Origin: Elstera cyanobacteriorum
Lineage (GTDB): Bacteria; Pseudomonadota; Alphaproteobacteria; Elsterales; Elsteraceae
Direction of reading: 5' to 3'
NCBI RefSeq assembly: GCF_002251735.1
Contig: NZ_NOXS01000030.1
Location: 62,001-126,000, forward strand
DNA length: 64,000 nt
The translations under genes were made by a program, and so were the position numbers. Of the stretch, positions 1 through 9,116 are shown piece by piece (the first letter of the stretch is position 1; each line of letters starts with the position of its first letter). The notes under the pieces were generated by a model. The model saw only the letters and a program-made list of their open reading frames with translations, made no database searches and had not been told where the DNA came from.

Positions 1-863
<863 letters not shown>

Positions 864-1505
864 TTATAACGTATTAAACAAATCACGAACGCCACCGAAG
901 CTGCGGCGATGGTGCCGCGTCGGCCCGACCGCCAGCAGCGCGGCCCGATGGGCGGGCACAGGATAGCCCGCGTTTTTCTCCCAGCCATAGGCGGGATAGC
1001 GGGTTGCAAGCCGGGCCATCAGCCGGTCGCGGGTCACTTTTGCCAAAATCGAGGCCGCAGCGATGGAGAGGCTGCGGTCGTCGCCGCCGACCAAGCAGCG
1101 GTGTGGCAGGGTCAGGCCTTTTGGCGGGCGGTTACCGTCGATCAACACCGCGACCGGGCGCAAGGGCAGCCGGTCGAGCGCCCGGCGCATGGCGAGATGG
1201 GTCGCGCCCAGGATATTATAGGCCTCGATCTCGGCGACCGAGGCGGCGGCGATCACGGCCCACACGCCTGCGCCCTGCGCCGCCAGCAACCCGGCGGCCA
1301 AACTCTCGCGCTTAGCGGCGGTCAGCTTCTTGGAGTCGCGCAAGCCGCCCACCAACTCATCCGGCAGGCGGTGCGGGTCGAGGATGGCGGCGGCGGCCAG
1401 GACCGGCCCGGCCAGGGGACCGCGCCCCACTTCATCGACCCCAGCGACCGGCCCGGCCCATTCCGACTCGTGCGAGAAATCGGGACCATTTTTTTCGCGG
1501 CTCAC
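864..1505 (-). CDS. rnhB: Ribonuclease HII
   Basis: Removes RNA from RNA-DNA hybrids, including single ribonucleotides misincorporated in DNA. The family signature [14 protein letters not shown] carries the first catalytic Asp-Glu pair; further acidic residues follow in the LIDGN segment and the [12 protein letters not shown] helix. An open frame extends up to 1628, but that start would overlap clpB and add about 41 residues foreign to the family. The GTG at 1505 has a GAAGAGGG ribosome-binding site 7-10 bases upstream and gives 213 residues, the usual length. It lies upstream of ccrM on the same strand, a pairing common in alphaproteobacteria, and is divergent from clpB. Confidence 0.93.
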   Translation of the reverse strand: MSREKNGPDFSHESEWAGPVAGVDEVGRGPLAGPVLAAAAILDPHRLPDELVGGLRDSKKLTAAKRESLAAGLLAAQGAGVWAVIAAASVAEIEAYNILGATHLAMRRALDRLPLRPVAVLIDGNRPPKGLTLPHRCLVGGDDRSLSIAAASILAKVTRDRLMARLATRYPAYGWEKNAGYPVPAHRAALLAVGPTRHHRRSFGGVRDLFNTL

Positions 1506-1626
1506 CCTTGCGCCCCTCTTCAAAAAAACCGAAAGCGCCGCCACCTTAAAACCATAGGGCGTTGATGCACAGCATGGCGCGAGCGTGGCCGCCGGGCAAA
1601 CTGGGGCCGCAAGACAGGAGTGAGAC

Positions 1627-4230
1627 ATGGACTTTTCGAACTATACGGAACGGGCGCGCGGGTTCATTCAGGCGGCGCAGGCTGTTGCTTTGCGCGCAGG
1701 CCATCAGCGGTTCCTGCCAGACCATATTCTGAAGGCCCTGCTGGAAGACCCGGAAGGCATGGCCGCCAATCTGATCCGCACGGCGGGCGGCGACCCGAAG
1801 CAGGTAGAAGCGGCGATTGATGCGGACCTTGGCAAGCTGCCAAAAGTCGAAGGCACGGGCGCGGGCAACCTCTATCTCGCGCCGGAAACCGCGCGGCTGT
1901 TCGATGCGGCGGTGAAACTGTCGCAGAAATCGGGCGATAGTTTCGTCACTGTGGAACGGCTGCTGCTAGCGCTCGCGCTGGAGAAAGAGGGCAATCCCGG
2001 CAAGGCCCTGGCCTTGGGCGGGGTAACGCCACAAACGCTGAACCAAACCATCGAAACCATTCGAAAGGGCCGCAAGGCCGATAGCGCTACGGCGGAAGGC
2101 CAGTATGACGCGCTGAAAAAATACGCCCGCGACCTAACGGAAGCGGCGGCGAACGGTAAGCTCGATCCGGTGATTGGCCGCGACGAAGAAATCCGCCGCG
2201 CCATTCAAGTGCTGTCCCGCCGCACCAAAAACAATCCGGTGCTGATCGGCGAGCCGGGGGTGGGGAAAACCGCCATCGTCGAAGGGCTGGCCCTACGCAT
2301 CGTCAAAGGCGACGTGCCGGAAAGCCTGAAAGGCAAGAAACTATTGTCGCTCGACCTTGGCGCGCTGATCGCCGGGGCGAAGTTTCGCGGCGAGTTCGAG
2401 GAACGGCTGAAGGCGGTTTTGCAGGAAGTTTCCCACGCCGAAGGCCAGATCGTGCTGTTCATCGACGAACTGCACACGCTGGTCGGTGCGGGTAAGGCCG
2501 ATGGCGCGATGGATGCGTCAAACATGCTGAAACCCGCCCTGGCGCGCGGCGAGCTGCATTGCGTCGGCGCGACGACGCTGGACGAATACCGCAAGTATAT
2601 CGAGAAGGATGCGGCGCTGGCACGGCGCTTCCAGCCGGTCTTCGTGTCGGAACCGACGGTGGCCGACACCATCTCCATCCTGCGCGGGCTGAAGGAGAAA
2701 TACGAGGTTCACCACGGCGTGCGCATCACCGATAGCGCCATCGTCGCGGCAGCTACCCTGTCCAACCGTTATATCACCGACCGCTTTCTGCCCGATAAAG
2801 CCATCGATTTGGTCGATGAGGCGGCGGCACGCCTGCGCATGGCCGTCGATTCGAAGCCAGAAGCCCTTGATGAACTCGACCGCCGCATCATCCAGCTTAA
2901 GATCGAGCGGGAAGCGCTGCTGAAGGAAACCGATGTCGCCAGCCGCGACCGGCTGGTTGCGCTGGAAAAGGAACTCGCGGGTCTCGAAACCGAAGCCGGA
3001 AGCCTGACCGCCGCGTGGGAGGCGGAAAAGGCGACGCTGAACAGCGCCCAGAAGCTGAAAGAACAGCTCGATCACGCGAAAGCGCAGCTTGAGATCGTTC
3101 AACGCAGCGGCGATTGGGCGAAGGCCGGGGAACTGACCTATGGCGTGATTCCGAACCTGGAAAAAGCGCTGGCCGATGCCGAGGCTGCCGCCGGATCGCG
3201 GTTGGTAAAGGAAGCCGTGTCGGACCAGGATATCGCCGCCGTCGTCGGTCGCTGGACCGGCATTCCGGTCGAAAAAATGCTGACCGGCGAACGGGAAAAG
3301 CTGCTGCACCTGGAAGAAGCCCTGCACGAACGGGTGATCGGTCAGGATGAAGCCATCCATGCCGTCGCCAATGCCGTGCGCCGGGCGCGCGCCGGGTTGC
3401 AGGACCAGAACCGGCCCATCGGCTCCTTCCTCTTCCTCGGGCCGACCGGGGTGGGTAAGACCGAGCTAACCAAGGCCCTGGCGGGCTTCCTATTCGACGA
3501 CGATAAGGCGCTGCTGCGCATCGATATGTCGGAATATATGGAAAAGCACGCGGTCGCGCGGTTGATCGGCGCGCCTCCCGGCTATGTCGGCTATGACGAG
3601 GGCGGGGCGTTGACCGAAGCCGTGCGGCGGCGGCCCTATCAGGTGATCCTGTTCGACGAGGTGGAAAAGGCCCACCCAGATGTCTTCAACGTCTTGCTGC
3701 AAGTGCTGGACGACGGGCGACTGACGGACGGCCAGGGCCGCACGGTTGATTTCCGCAATACGCTGATCGTGCTGACCTCCAACCTCGGCTCCGACCTGCT
3801 GGCGCAAACGGCGGAAGCCGAAACCGAGATCCCGCCGCGCATCCGCGACGGGGTGATGGAGGTGGTGCGCGCCGCCTTCCGGCCGGAATTCTTGAACCGG
3901 CTCGATGAAGTGCTGATGTTCCACCGCCTCAACCGCAGCAATATGGACGGGATCGTCACCATCCAGTTGCAGGGCCTGCAAAAGCTGCTGGCGGAGCGCA
4001 AGATCACCCTCGATCTGTCGCCGGAAGCCCGCGAATGGCTGGCCGATGCGGGCTATGATCCGGTCTATGGCGCCCGCCCGCTGAAGCGCGTCATCCAGCG
4101 CCAGTTACAGAACCGCCTGGCGGAACTGCTGCTGGCCGGGTCGATCCAGGATGGTCAGACCGTGCGCGTTACGGCGGGGACGGACGGGCTATTCCTTGCC
4201 CCCGCCGTTAGGCAGGCCGACGCAGCCTAA
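1627..4230 (+). CDS. clpB: ClpB protein disaggregase
   Basis: Hexameric AAA+ chaperone that, with DnaK, threads aggregated proteins through its pore after heat stress. The 867-residue length is standard. Order: N-terminal Clp repeat domain (about 1-150), first AAA+ module with Walker A GEPGVGKT near 208-215 and Walker B Asp-Glu at 280-281, coiled-coil M domain about 412-520, second AAA+ module with Walker A GPTGVGKT at 605-612 and Walker B Asp-Glu at 677-678, then the C-terminal D2-small domain. An AGGAG site precedes the ATG. A strong intrinsic terminator follows, so it appears monocistronic. I found no convincing heat-shock promoter in the short gap shared with rnhB. Confidence 0.98.
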   Translation: MDFSNYTERARGFIQAAQAVALRAGHQRFLPDHILKALLEDPEGMAANLIRTAGGDPKQVEAAIDADLGKLPKVEGTGAGNLYLAPETARLFDAAVKLSQKSGDSFVTVERLLLALALEKEGNPGKALALGGVTPQTLNQTIETIRKGRKADSATAEGQYDALKKYARDLTEAAANGKLDPVIGRDEEIRRAIQVLSRRTKNNPVLIGEPGVGKTAIVEGLALRIVKGDVPESLKGKKLLSLDLGALIAGAKFRGEFEERLKAVLQEVSHAEGQIVLFIDELHTLVGAGKADGAMDASNMLKPALARGELHCVGATTLDEYRKYIEKDAALARRFQPVFVSEPTVADTISILRGLKEKYEVHHGVRITDSAIVAAATLSNRYITDRFLPDKAIDLVDEAAARLRMAVDSKPEALDELDRRIIQLKIEREALLKETDVASRDRLVALEKELAGLETEAGSLTAAWEAEKATLNSAQKLKEQLDHAKAQLEIVQRSGDWAKAGELTYGVIPNLEKALADAEAAAGSRLVKEAVSDQDIAAVVGRWTGIPVEKMLTGEREKLLHLEEALHERVIGQDEAIHAVANAVRRARAGLQDQNRPIGSFLFLGPTGVGKTELTKALAGFLFDDDKALLRIDMSEYMEKHAVARLIGAPPGYVGYDEGGALTEAVRRRPYQVILFDEVEKAHPDVFNVLLQVLDDGRLTDGQGRTVDFRNTLIVLTSNLGSDLLAQTAEAETEIPPRIRDGVMEVVRAAFRPEFLNRLDEVLMFHRLNRSNMDGIVTIQLQGLQKLLAERKITLDLSPEAREWLADAGYDPVYGARPLKRVIQRQLQNRLAELLLAGSIQDGQTVRVTAGTDGLFLAPAVRQADAA

Positions 4231-4249
4231 CCCCCCTAACCCTTTGAAC

Positions 4250-4284
4250 GGAAAGAGCGCCAATCAACGGCGCTCTTTCCTTTT
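4250..4284 (+). terminator. Intrinsic terminator of clpB
   Basis: A perfect 12-bp stem (GGAAAGAGCGCC paired with its complement) with a 7-base loop is followed by TTTT, 20 bases after the clpB stop codon. There is no T-run on the opposite strand, so it serves the plus strand only. Confidence 0.9.
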
Positions 4285-4315
4285 GGCTGTGCCGGAAGAC
4301 GGGCAATACCTCAGG

Positions 4316-5038
4316 CTAGTTCAGCTTAGCGCGGAAAGCGGCATAGCGACCATCGGCCTTTGCTGCGGCGAAGGCGGCTTGTAGTTTTTGAACGGTTTCC
4401 GCCGGTAAAGACTTCGATCCCACCATCCAACCGGATGACGGGATCAGCTGTTTTCCAATAGTGATACTGGTCGGCGGAAGTCCCGCATCCTTCACCATAT
4501 AGCGCGCGACGGTATTCGTGGTGAACCACGCATCAAAGCGGCCCGCCAGCAGCTTTTTAAGATTCTGGCCTTCGGCTGCGGTTTCGTCGATGGCCGTCAC
4601 GCCGTTGCTCACCAGCATATTTTTAACCGCCGGGCTGATGATCGCCCCGACCATTTTTAGCCCGCGCGCCGTTTCAAAATCATCGACGCGCGGACGGTCG
4701 GGCAAAGTCATGAAGGCAAAACCATCATCCTCGACCAAGCCGCCGATCCAAGTGTACTTATCTTCCCGCGCAGGGGTACGGACGAGGTAAATTGCGACCG
4801 TATTGCCGCGATCCAGCGATTCGAGAAGACGTTGGATCGGCTGGCCTTCGCTAACAAACGGAATGCCTGCAGACTTAAATAGATCCGCAGCAAAATCATA
4901 CCCTGCGCCGCTTAAAGAACGCCCATCATTGACACTGGAAAAAGGCAGGGCATCGAATCCTACCAGTTTGATGGGTTCTTGCGCAGACCCGGTCGTTGCA
5001 ACCAGAGCCCCTAAAACGCCTAACAAAATTGATCGCAT
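4316..5038 (-). CDS. Periplasmic solute-binding protein, family 3, orphan
   Basis: Resembles the SBP_bac_3 family that binds amino acids or other small solutes for ABC importers. The first ~19 residues form a Sec signal peptide (MRSILLGVLGALVATTGSAQ, cleavage after SAQ or nearby). The mature ~220-residue protein has the usual two-lobe order, with an EPIKLVGFDALPF first strand and a C-terminal KLQAAFAAAKADG helix. No permease or ATPase gene is adjacent, so it may work with a remote transporter or as a sensor input; the ligand is not predictable. The start ATG is two bases from a large inverted repeat that contains the ribosome-binding site, an arrangement described separately. Confidence 0.75.
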   Translation of the reverse strand: MRSILLGVLGALVATTGSAQEPIKLVGFDALPFSSVNDGRSLSGAGYDFAADLFKSAGIPFVSEGQPIQRLLESLDRGNTVAIYLVRTPAREDKYTWIGGLVEDDGFAFMTLPDRPRVDDFETARGLKMVGAIISPAVKNMLVSNGVTAIDETAAEGQNLKKLLAGRFDAWFTTNTVARYMVKDAGLPPTSITIGKQLIPSSGWMVGSKSLPAETVQKLQAAFAAAKADGRYAAFRAKLN

Positions 5039-5040
5039 TT

Positions 5041-5084
5041 AACCCTCTCCGAAGTGTTTAACTAGCATTATGTCGGAGAGGGTT
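5041..5084 (-). promoter_or_regulatory. Leader hairpin burying the ribosome-binding site of the solute-binding protein gene
   Basis: Two perfectly complementary 12-base arms (AACCCTCTCCGA and TCGGAGAGGGTT) flank a 20-base spacer and end two bases before the ATG at 5038. Read on the minus strand, the arm next to the start contains GGAGAGGG, which is also the only Shine-Dalgarno sequence. If the RNA folds, ribosome access is blocked. The repeat could instead be a DNA operator. The symmetry is directly visible; the regulatory role is inference. Confidence 0.6.
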
Positions 5085-5098
5085 TAATTTATACTTAA
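5084..5098. promoter_or_regulatory. Possible CtrA box (TTAA-N7-TTAA)
   Basis: A perfect TTAA-N7-TTAA arrangement, the full site bound by the alphaproteobacterial regulator CtrA, sits immediately upstream of the leader hairpin. A TATAAAT on the minus strand lies inside it and could be the -10 element of the solute-binding protein gene. The region is AT-rich, so chance occurrence is possible. Confidence 0.4.
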
Positions 5099-5147
5099 GG
5101 TTAAATACAACTATAAAGAGCAAAAAACTTCTGTCCGGCTGACTGAC

Positions 5148-5774
5148 TCAGTCCCGCACCGACAGCAGCAGCTTCACCCCGAGAAAGCCGAGGGCCGCGC
5201 CCACCGCCCGGTCGATCCCGGTCTTGCCGCGCAGATAGATCGCGCGCGGCGTGGGGGAGGAGAGCAGGAGGGCGACCACCGCGTACCAGCCGATCTCAAC
5301 CGCCAGCACCAGAGCCAACACCTCAAGCCCAGTGCCGAGTTCGGCGCCCTGCGGCAGGAAGGCGGCGAAGATGCCGGTATAGGCAATGGCCGTTTTGGGG
5401 TTCGAGAGTTGCGTGCCGAGGGCGATCAGAAACGCCCGCTGGCCGGACTTTGCGGGCGTCGGCCCCTCGGTCATCGCCAGCGGCTGCTTCGCCCCCCGCC
5501 AGATCAGCACGGCGAGGTAGACCAGATAGGCGCCGCCGAGCAGCTTAATGCCGACATAGAGTGCAGGAACGGCGGTCAACAGGCTTTGCAGGCCAATGAG
5601 GGCGGCCAGCGCGAAAATCCCGGCGCCGATACCCATCCCGAGCGCGGCGGCCAGGCCCTGGCCGCGTGATTGAGCGACGGCCAAGCGCGCCACCAATAAA
5701 AAACTCGGGCCGGGGCTCATCGCCCCCAAGAGCAAGACGGTCGCAAGGCCGATAAAGGCGAGATCGGAGGTCAT
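5148..5774 (-). CDS. LysE/RhtB family exporter
   Basis: Inner-membrane exporter of the LysE/RhtB superfamily, members of which expel amino acids or related metabolites. The 208-residue length and about six hydrophobic segments fit. The hallmark motifs are present: SPGPSFLLV in the first helix and LSNPKTAIAY after the central loop. A GGAAGG site precedes the ATG. There is no adjacent LysG-type regulator, so the substrate is unknown. The gene stands alone between the solute-binding protein and mltA, all on the same strand but with visible gaps. Confidence 0.9.
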   Translation of the reverse strand: MTSDLAFIGLATVLLLGAMSPGPSFLLVARLAVAQSRGQGLAAALGMGIGAGIFALAALIGLQSLLTAVPALYVGIKLLGGAYLVYLAVLIWRGAKQPLAMTEGPTPAKSGQRAFLIALGTQLSNPKTAIAYTGIFAAFLPQGAELGTGLEVLALVLAVEIGWYAVVALLLSSPTPRAIYLRGKTGIDRAVGAALGFLGVKLLLSVRD

Positions 5775-5842
5775 GGAGGCTTCCTTCCTAGTGATCCCCC
5801 TGAGCCATCCCTAAAAATGCGCTGGTCGCAAGCCCTAAACCG

Positions 5843-7108
5843 TTAACTGACCGGGGCCGCCGTCTTCGGCAACAGTAGAAAATAGCGGCCCTTGGCCTTC
5901 ATACGGCCCGCCCGGTCGGCGGCGGTATCGCCATAGCCCCAGAACAGATCGCCACGCACGGGGCCCCGGATGGCACCGCCGGTATCCTGCGCCACGACCA
6001 AGCGGCGCAGTGGGCCGGTTTTCGTGCCATCGGCCGGCACATCCTCAAGATCGAGCCAGACCGGCGCGCCGAGCGGCATGAAGCTGGGATCGACCGCCAG
6101 CGACCGGCCCGGCGTCAGCGCTGCCCCTTGGGCGCCTAAGGGACCGTCGCCTGACAGCTCGCGGAAAAACACATAGGAGGGGTTGGCGTTCATCACCTCC
6201 GCCGCATCTTTCGGATGGGCGGCGAGCCAAGCGCGGATCGTCTGCATCGACACTTCGTCGCGCGGGATCGCGCCCTTATCGGCCAGCACGCGCCCGATGG
6301 GCACGTAGGCATGACCATTCTGGGCGGCAAACCCGATGCGCATAACCTGCCCATCGGGTAAAATCACCCGGCCGGAGCCTTGGATTTGCAGAAAAAAGGC
6401 ATCGACCGGATCATCGACCCAAACAAGTTCTAAACCGCGCCCTTTCAAGGCGCCGCCTTCGATGCCCTTGCGGTCGGCATAGGGGCGCAACCGGCCTTCC
6501 ACCACGCGCCCGGCGATGCGTTGGCCGCGCCAATCGGCCCGCCAATCGGCCAGTTCAACCGTAATCAAATCTTCCGGGCGACGGTAAAGCGGGGTCTGAA
6601 AGGTGCCGCCGGGGCGGCGGGCACCGCGTAACTCAGCCTCGTAATAGCCGGTGAACAATCCCTGGCGCCCCTCGCGCCCGCTGACTTCCATCGGGCGGAA
6701 ATGCGTCTCCAGCGCTTGCTTAACCGCCGGGGCCGTCGTCGCTTGTGCCAGCGCCGCACAGGCCGCGCGCCAGTCAGCCACTTTCCCCGCCGTCCCATTC
6801 GGGCCGACTGGACGGCTATCGTCCTGCACGGTCAGCTTATCGCAACTGCGGGTGAGGGCCGGTTTGGCCGCCAGCAGATCATCCGAACCCCATCCGGGCA
6901 GATCGGTAAAAGCAACCGGCTTCAGGCTAACCTGATCGGGAACCGGCGACACCGCCGTTCCCGTCGCCGGGCCAGGGCCGGGCTGTTCGGCGCAGGCGGA
7001 TAACAGCAGCAGCGCCCCAGCGGCGAGGGGCGCGAGGCGGAAGACGGGAACACGGGCGAGAGAGGGAGACATTCGACCATCGACACGCGGGGCTTCACCC
7101 TCCGGCAT
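5843..7108 (-). CDS. mltA: Membrane-bound lytic murein transglycosylase A
   Basis: Outer-membrane lipoprotein that cleaves the glycan strands of peptidoglycan to give 1,6-anhydromuropeptides. The lipobox LSAC ends a signal peptide. The MltA barrel follows (GLFTGYYEAELRG region) and the C-terminal 3D domain carries the catalytic Asp in QDTGGAIRG (residue 375 from the first ATG). The frame opens at 7108, but the signal peptide reads best from the internal ATG at 7072, so the start is uncertain. The Tim44-like gene lies 39 bases upstream on the same strand, a conserved alphaproteobacterial order, so the two are probably co-transcribed. Confidence 0.93.
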   Translation of the reverse strand: MPEGEAPRVDGRMSPSLARVPVFRLAPLAAGALLLLSACAEQPGPGPATGTAVSPVPDQVSLKPVAFTDLPGWGSDDLLAAKPALTRSCDKLTVQDDSRPVGPNGTAGKVADWRAACAALAQATTAPAVKQALETHFRPMEVSGREGRQGLFTGYYEAELRGARRPGGTFQTPLYRRPEDLITVELADWRADWRGQRIAGRVVEGRLRPYADRKGIEGGALKGRGLELVWVDDPVDAFFLQIQGSGRVILPDGQVMRIGFAAQNGHAYVPIGRVLADKGAIPRDEVSMQTIRAWLAAHPKDAAEVMNANPSYVFFRELSGDGPLGAQGAALTPGRSLAVDPSFMPLGAPVWLDLEDVPADGTKTGPLRRLVVAQDTGGAIRGPVRGDLFWGYGDTAADRAGRMKAKGRYFLLLPKTAAPVS

Positions 7109-7147
7109 GGACCGCCCCGCCTGCGGCCCCCGGAACCTTACAGAAAA

Positions 7148-7768
7148 TCAGGCCGCGCCCGCACGGGTCTTGCAGAGCTGCCAGTTGGGATCCTTCGTCC
7201 GCACGTCGCGGGTAAAGGTCCAGAGGTCGATCACTTCCTCGCCGCCCGTCTGCTCGGATACAAAGCGCACGGTAACCAGCGCCAGCGGCCCATCCATGCG
7301 CACATCGGCAAGATCGGCGGCAATCACGCGCACCAGGGGCACCGGCTCCGGCCCACCGCGCTGCTGGATCGCCGCGTTGAAATCACGGAACACATCATCC
7401 GACAACAGCGGGCGCAGGGCGGCGGAGTCGCCCTCGGCAAAGGCTTTGACAATCATCTCGAACGCCATGCGGGCGCCGGAGAGGAACTGCGGCTCGTCGA
7501 AGCTGCCATCGAACTGCTTGAGTTCCGCCACGCCTTCGAGCAGCGAGCGCGGTTCATCGACCGGGCGCGGCGTCGGGCGCTGGCTGGGACCAGGGAAGGG
7601 CAGAATCTTGCCCGGCGCGGCGGCGCCCTCCGGCATCGCGGTTTCGGGCGTGCGTTCCATCGGGTTCGGGCGCTGACGCTCCTCCCCCGTCCGCTGCCCG
7701 AGGACGGACAGCAGGCGATAGAGCAGAAACGCGGCGATCACCGCAAATAGAACGATTGATTCCAGCAC
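7148..7768 (-). CDS. Tim44-like (TimA) domain protein
   Basis: Bacterial relative of the mitochondrial import protein Tim44. It has one N-terminal membrane helix (residues 1-20), a Pro-rich linker (about 25-75) and a C-terminal Tim44-like domain ending WTFTRDVRTKDPNWQL. The start is GTG at 7768 with GAGGG a few bases upstream. Divergence from secB and linkage to mltA is a known alphaproteobacterial arrangement. The molecular role in bacteria is poorly understood; membrane protein biogenesis is suggested by homology only. Confidence 0.88.
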   Translation of the reverse strand: MLESIVLFAVIAAFLLYRLLSVLGQRTGEERQRPNPMERTPETAMPEGAAAPGKILPFPGPSQRPTPRPVDEPRSLLEGVAELKQFDGSFDEPQFLSGARMAFEMIVKAFAEGDSAALRPLLSDDVFRDFNAAIQQRGGPEPVPLVRVIAADLADVRMDGPLALVTVRFVSEQTGGEEVIDLWTFTRDVRTKDPNWQLCKTRAGAA

Positions 7769-7957
7769 GGAAACCCTCGATGCCGCTAGACAGATACAAT
7801 TCCTGTCTTTCTACATAGGCAAGCGCCGGTGAAAGGGCAAGCGCCCACCAGCAGGCTTCCGAGGGTTTTCGGAGATAAAATCAGCGCTATGACTAGCCGT
7901 GGCTGCCTGCGGCGCCTATTCTAGCGCGAGGATAATCAGACAGGAGCCGGTTTCATC

Positions 7958-8515
7958 ATGTTGATGGTCCGTCATGGGCAGTCGGAATTTAACGCGCATT
8001 TCAACCGGACGCGCCGCGACCCCGGTATCCGCGACCCCGACCTGACCGACGAAGGCCGCGCCCAGGCCCGGACCGCCGCCGACGTTATCCGCGCCCAAGA
8101 CCGCGTTCGGGAAATCTGGTGCAGCCCCTACCGGCGGGCTATTCAAACGGCAGAGATTATCGCCGGGCATCTTGGCGCCACGATCCATACGGTGACGCCG
8201 CTGGTGGGCGAACGCGCCGCCTATTTTTGCGATTACGGCAGCCACCCCGATGTTCTGTCGGAAAGTTTCCCGCATCTCGATTTCGGCCATCTCGCCCCGC
8301 AATGGTGGCCGGATCACGAGGAGCCGATTGCCGCGCTACAGCGCCGGGCCGCGCGGTTTGTGACCGAAACCGCAACCCACGCCAATCGCGATGGCTTGTT
8401 GATCGTCAGCCATTGGGGCTTTATCCAAGCGGTGACGGGGCTTCCCGTCGGCAATTGTTCGGTCGTGCATGTTCCGCCCAAGGTGACCGCCGCCACGGTT
8501 GTACACGCAACCTGA
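7958..8515 (+). CDS. Histidine phosphatase superfamily (phosphoglycerate mutase-like) protein
   Basis: Small 185-residue member of the branch-1 histidine phosphatase superfamily. The phosphohistidine motif VRHGQSE is at residues 4-10, the second Arg lies in CSPYRRAIQTA and the late catalytic His is in IVSHWGF. The substrate is unknown; it could be a sugar phosphate, a phosphoprotein or another phosphoester. Start ATG at 7958 follows AGGAG at about 11 bases; ATG at 7964 is an alternative. It sits between the divergent Tim44-like gene and secB, with a 60-base gap to secB. Confidence 0.9.
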   Translation: MLMVRHGQSEFNAHFNRTRRDPGIRDPDLTDEGRAQARTAADVIRAQDRVREIWCSPYRRAIQTAEIIAGHLGATIHTVTPLVGERAAYFCDYGSHPDVLSESFPHLDFGHLAPQWWPDHEEPIAALQRRAARFVTETATHANRDGLLIVSHWGFIQAVTGLPVGNCSVVHVPPKVTAATVVHAT

Positions 8516-8575
8516 GCCGTGCTAGGGGGGACGTGACGCCCGCGCGCTGCGGCGCGGTCCAATCAGGATATGAAA

Positions 8576-9061
8576 ATGAGCGAAGAGAATTTCACGAATG
8601 GTCAGGGCGGCGAGCAGTCGGATGCCGCGCCGATCACCATCAATGTTCAATATGTGAAGGATCTCTCCTTCGAAAACCCGGGCGCCCCCGCCAGCTTGGT
8701 GCAGCAGAGCGCACCGGATGTGGAACTGCGCGTCGATGTCGGCGCCCGCCAGCTTGGCCCGCAGCTTTATGAAGTCATTCTCAGCATCAACGCCACCGCC
8801 AAGCACGGCGAAGAAACCGCCTTCCTGGTGGAATGCGTCTACGGCGGCGTCGTGACCCTGAATGTGCCGGACGAACATATTCAGCCGGTGCTGCTGATCG
8901 AAGTGCCGCGCCTGCTGTTCCCCTTCGCCCGGGGCATCGTCGCCAATGCCGTGCGCGACGGCGGCTTCCCGCCGCTGATGGTACAGCCGATCGACTTCCT
9001 CGACCTCTTCCGCCGCCGCGTCGCGGCTGCCCAGGAAGAAGAAGCGGCAGGGACGGCGTAA
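8576..9061 (+). CDS. secB: SecB protein-export chaperone
   Basis: Tetrameric cytoplasmic chaperone that keeps preproteins unfolded and hands them to SecA. The conserved core is clear: INVQYVKDLSFENPGAP near the start, VECVYGGVV and the FPFARGIVANAVRDGGFPPL stretch, then an acidic C-terminal tail for SecA contact. An upstream ATG at 8570 is only 1-2 bases from the AGGA site; the ATG at 8576 has a 7-base spacing and is preferred, giving 161 residues. It ends at a strong bidirectional terminator. Confidence 0.95.
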   Translation: MSEENFTNGQGGEQSDAAPITINVQYVKDLSFENPGAPASLVQQSAPDVELRVDVGARQLGPQLYEVILSINATAKHGEETAFLVECVYGGVVTLNVPDEHIQPVLLIEVPRLLFPFARGIVANAVRDGGFPPLMVQPIDFLDLFRRRVAAAQEEEAAGTA

Positions 9062-9064
9062 CGT

Positions 9065-9098
9065 AAAAACCCCGGAAGCGAAGGCTTCCGGGGTTTTT
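9065..9098. terminator. Bidirectional terminator between secB and acs
   Basis: A 15-bp perfect stem (AAAAACCCCGGAAGC and its complement) encloses a GAAG loop, with T-runs on both strands. It lies three bases after the secB stop and 18 bases from the acs stop, so it can end both convergent transcripts. Confidence 0.92.
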
Positions 9099-9116
9099 CT
9101 TTTGGGTTGGGGGCGA

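Noticed and set aside
1545-1575. Possible sigma-32 promoter of clpB (CTTAAA with a weak -10)
   Set aside because: The -35 differs from CTTGAA and no acceptable -10 is found at 16-17 bases.
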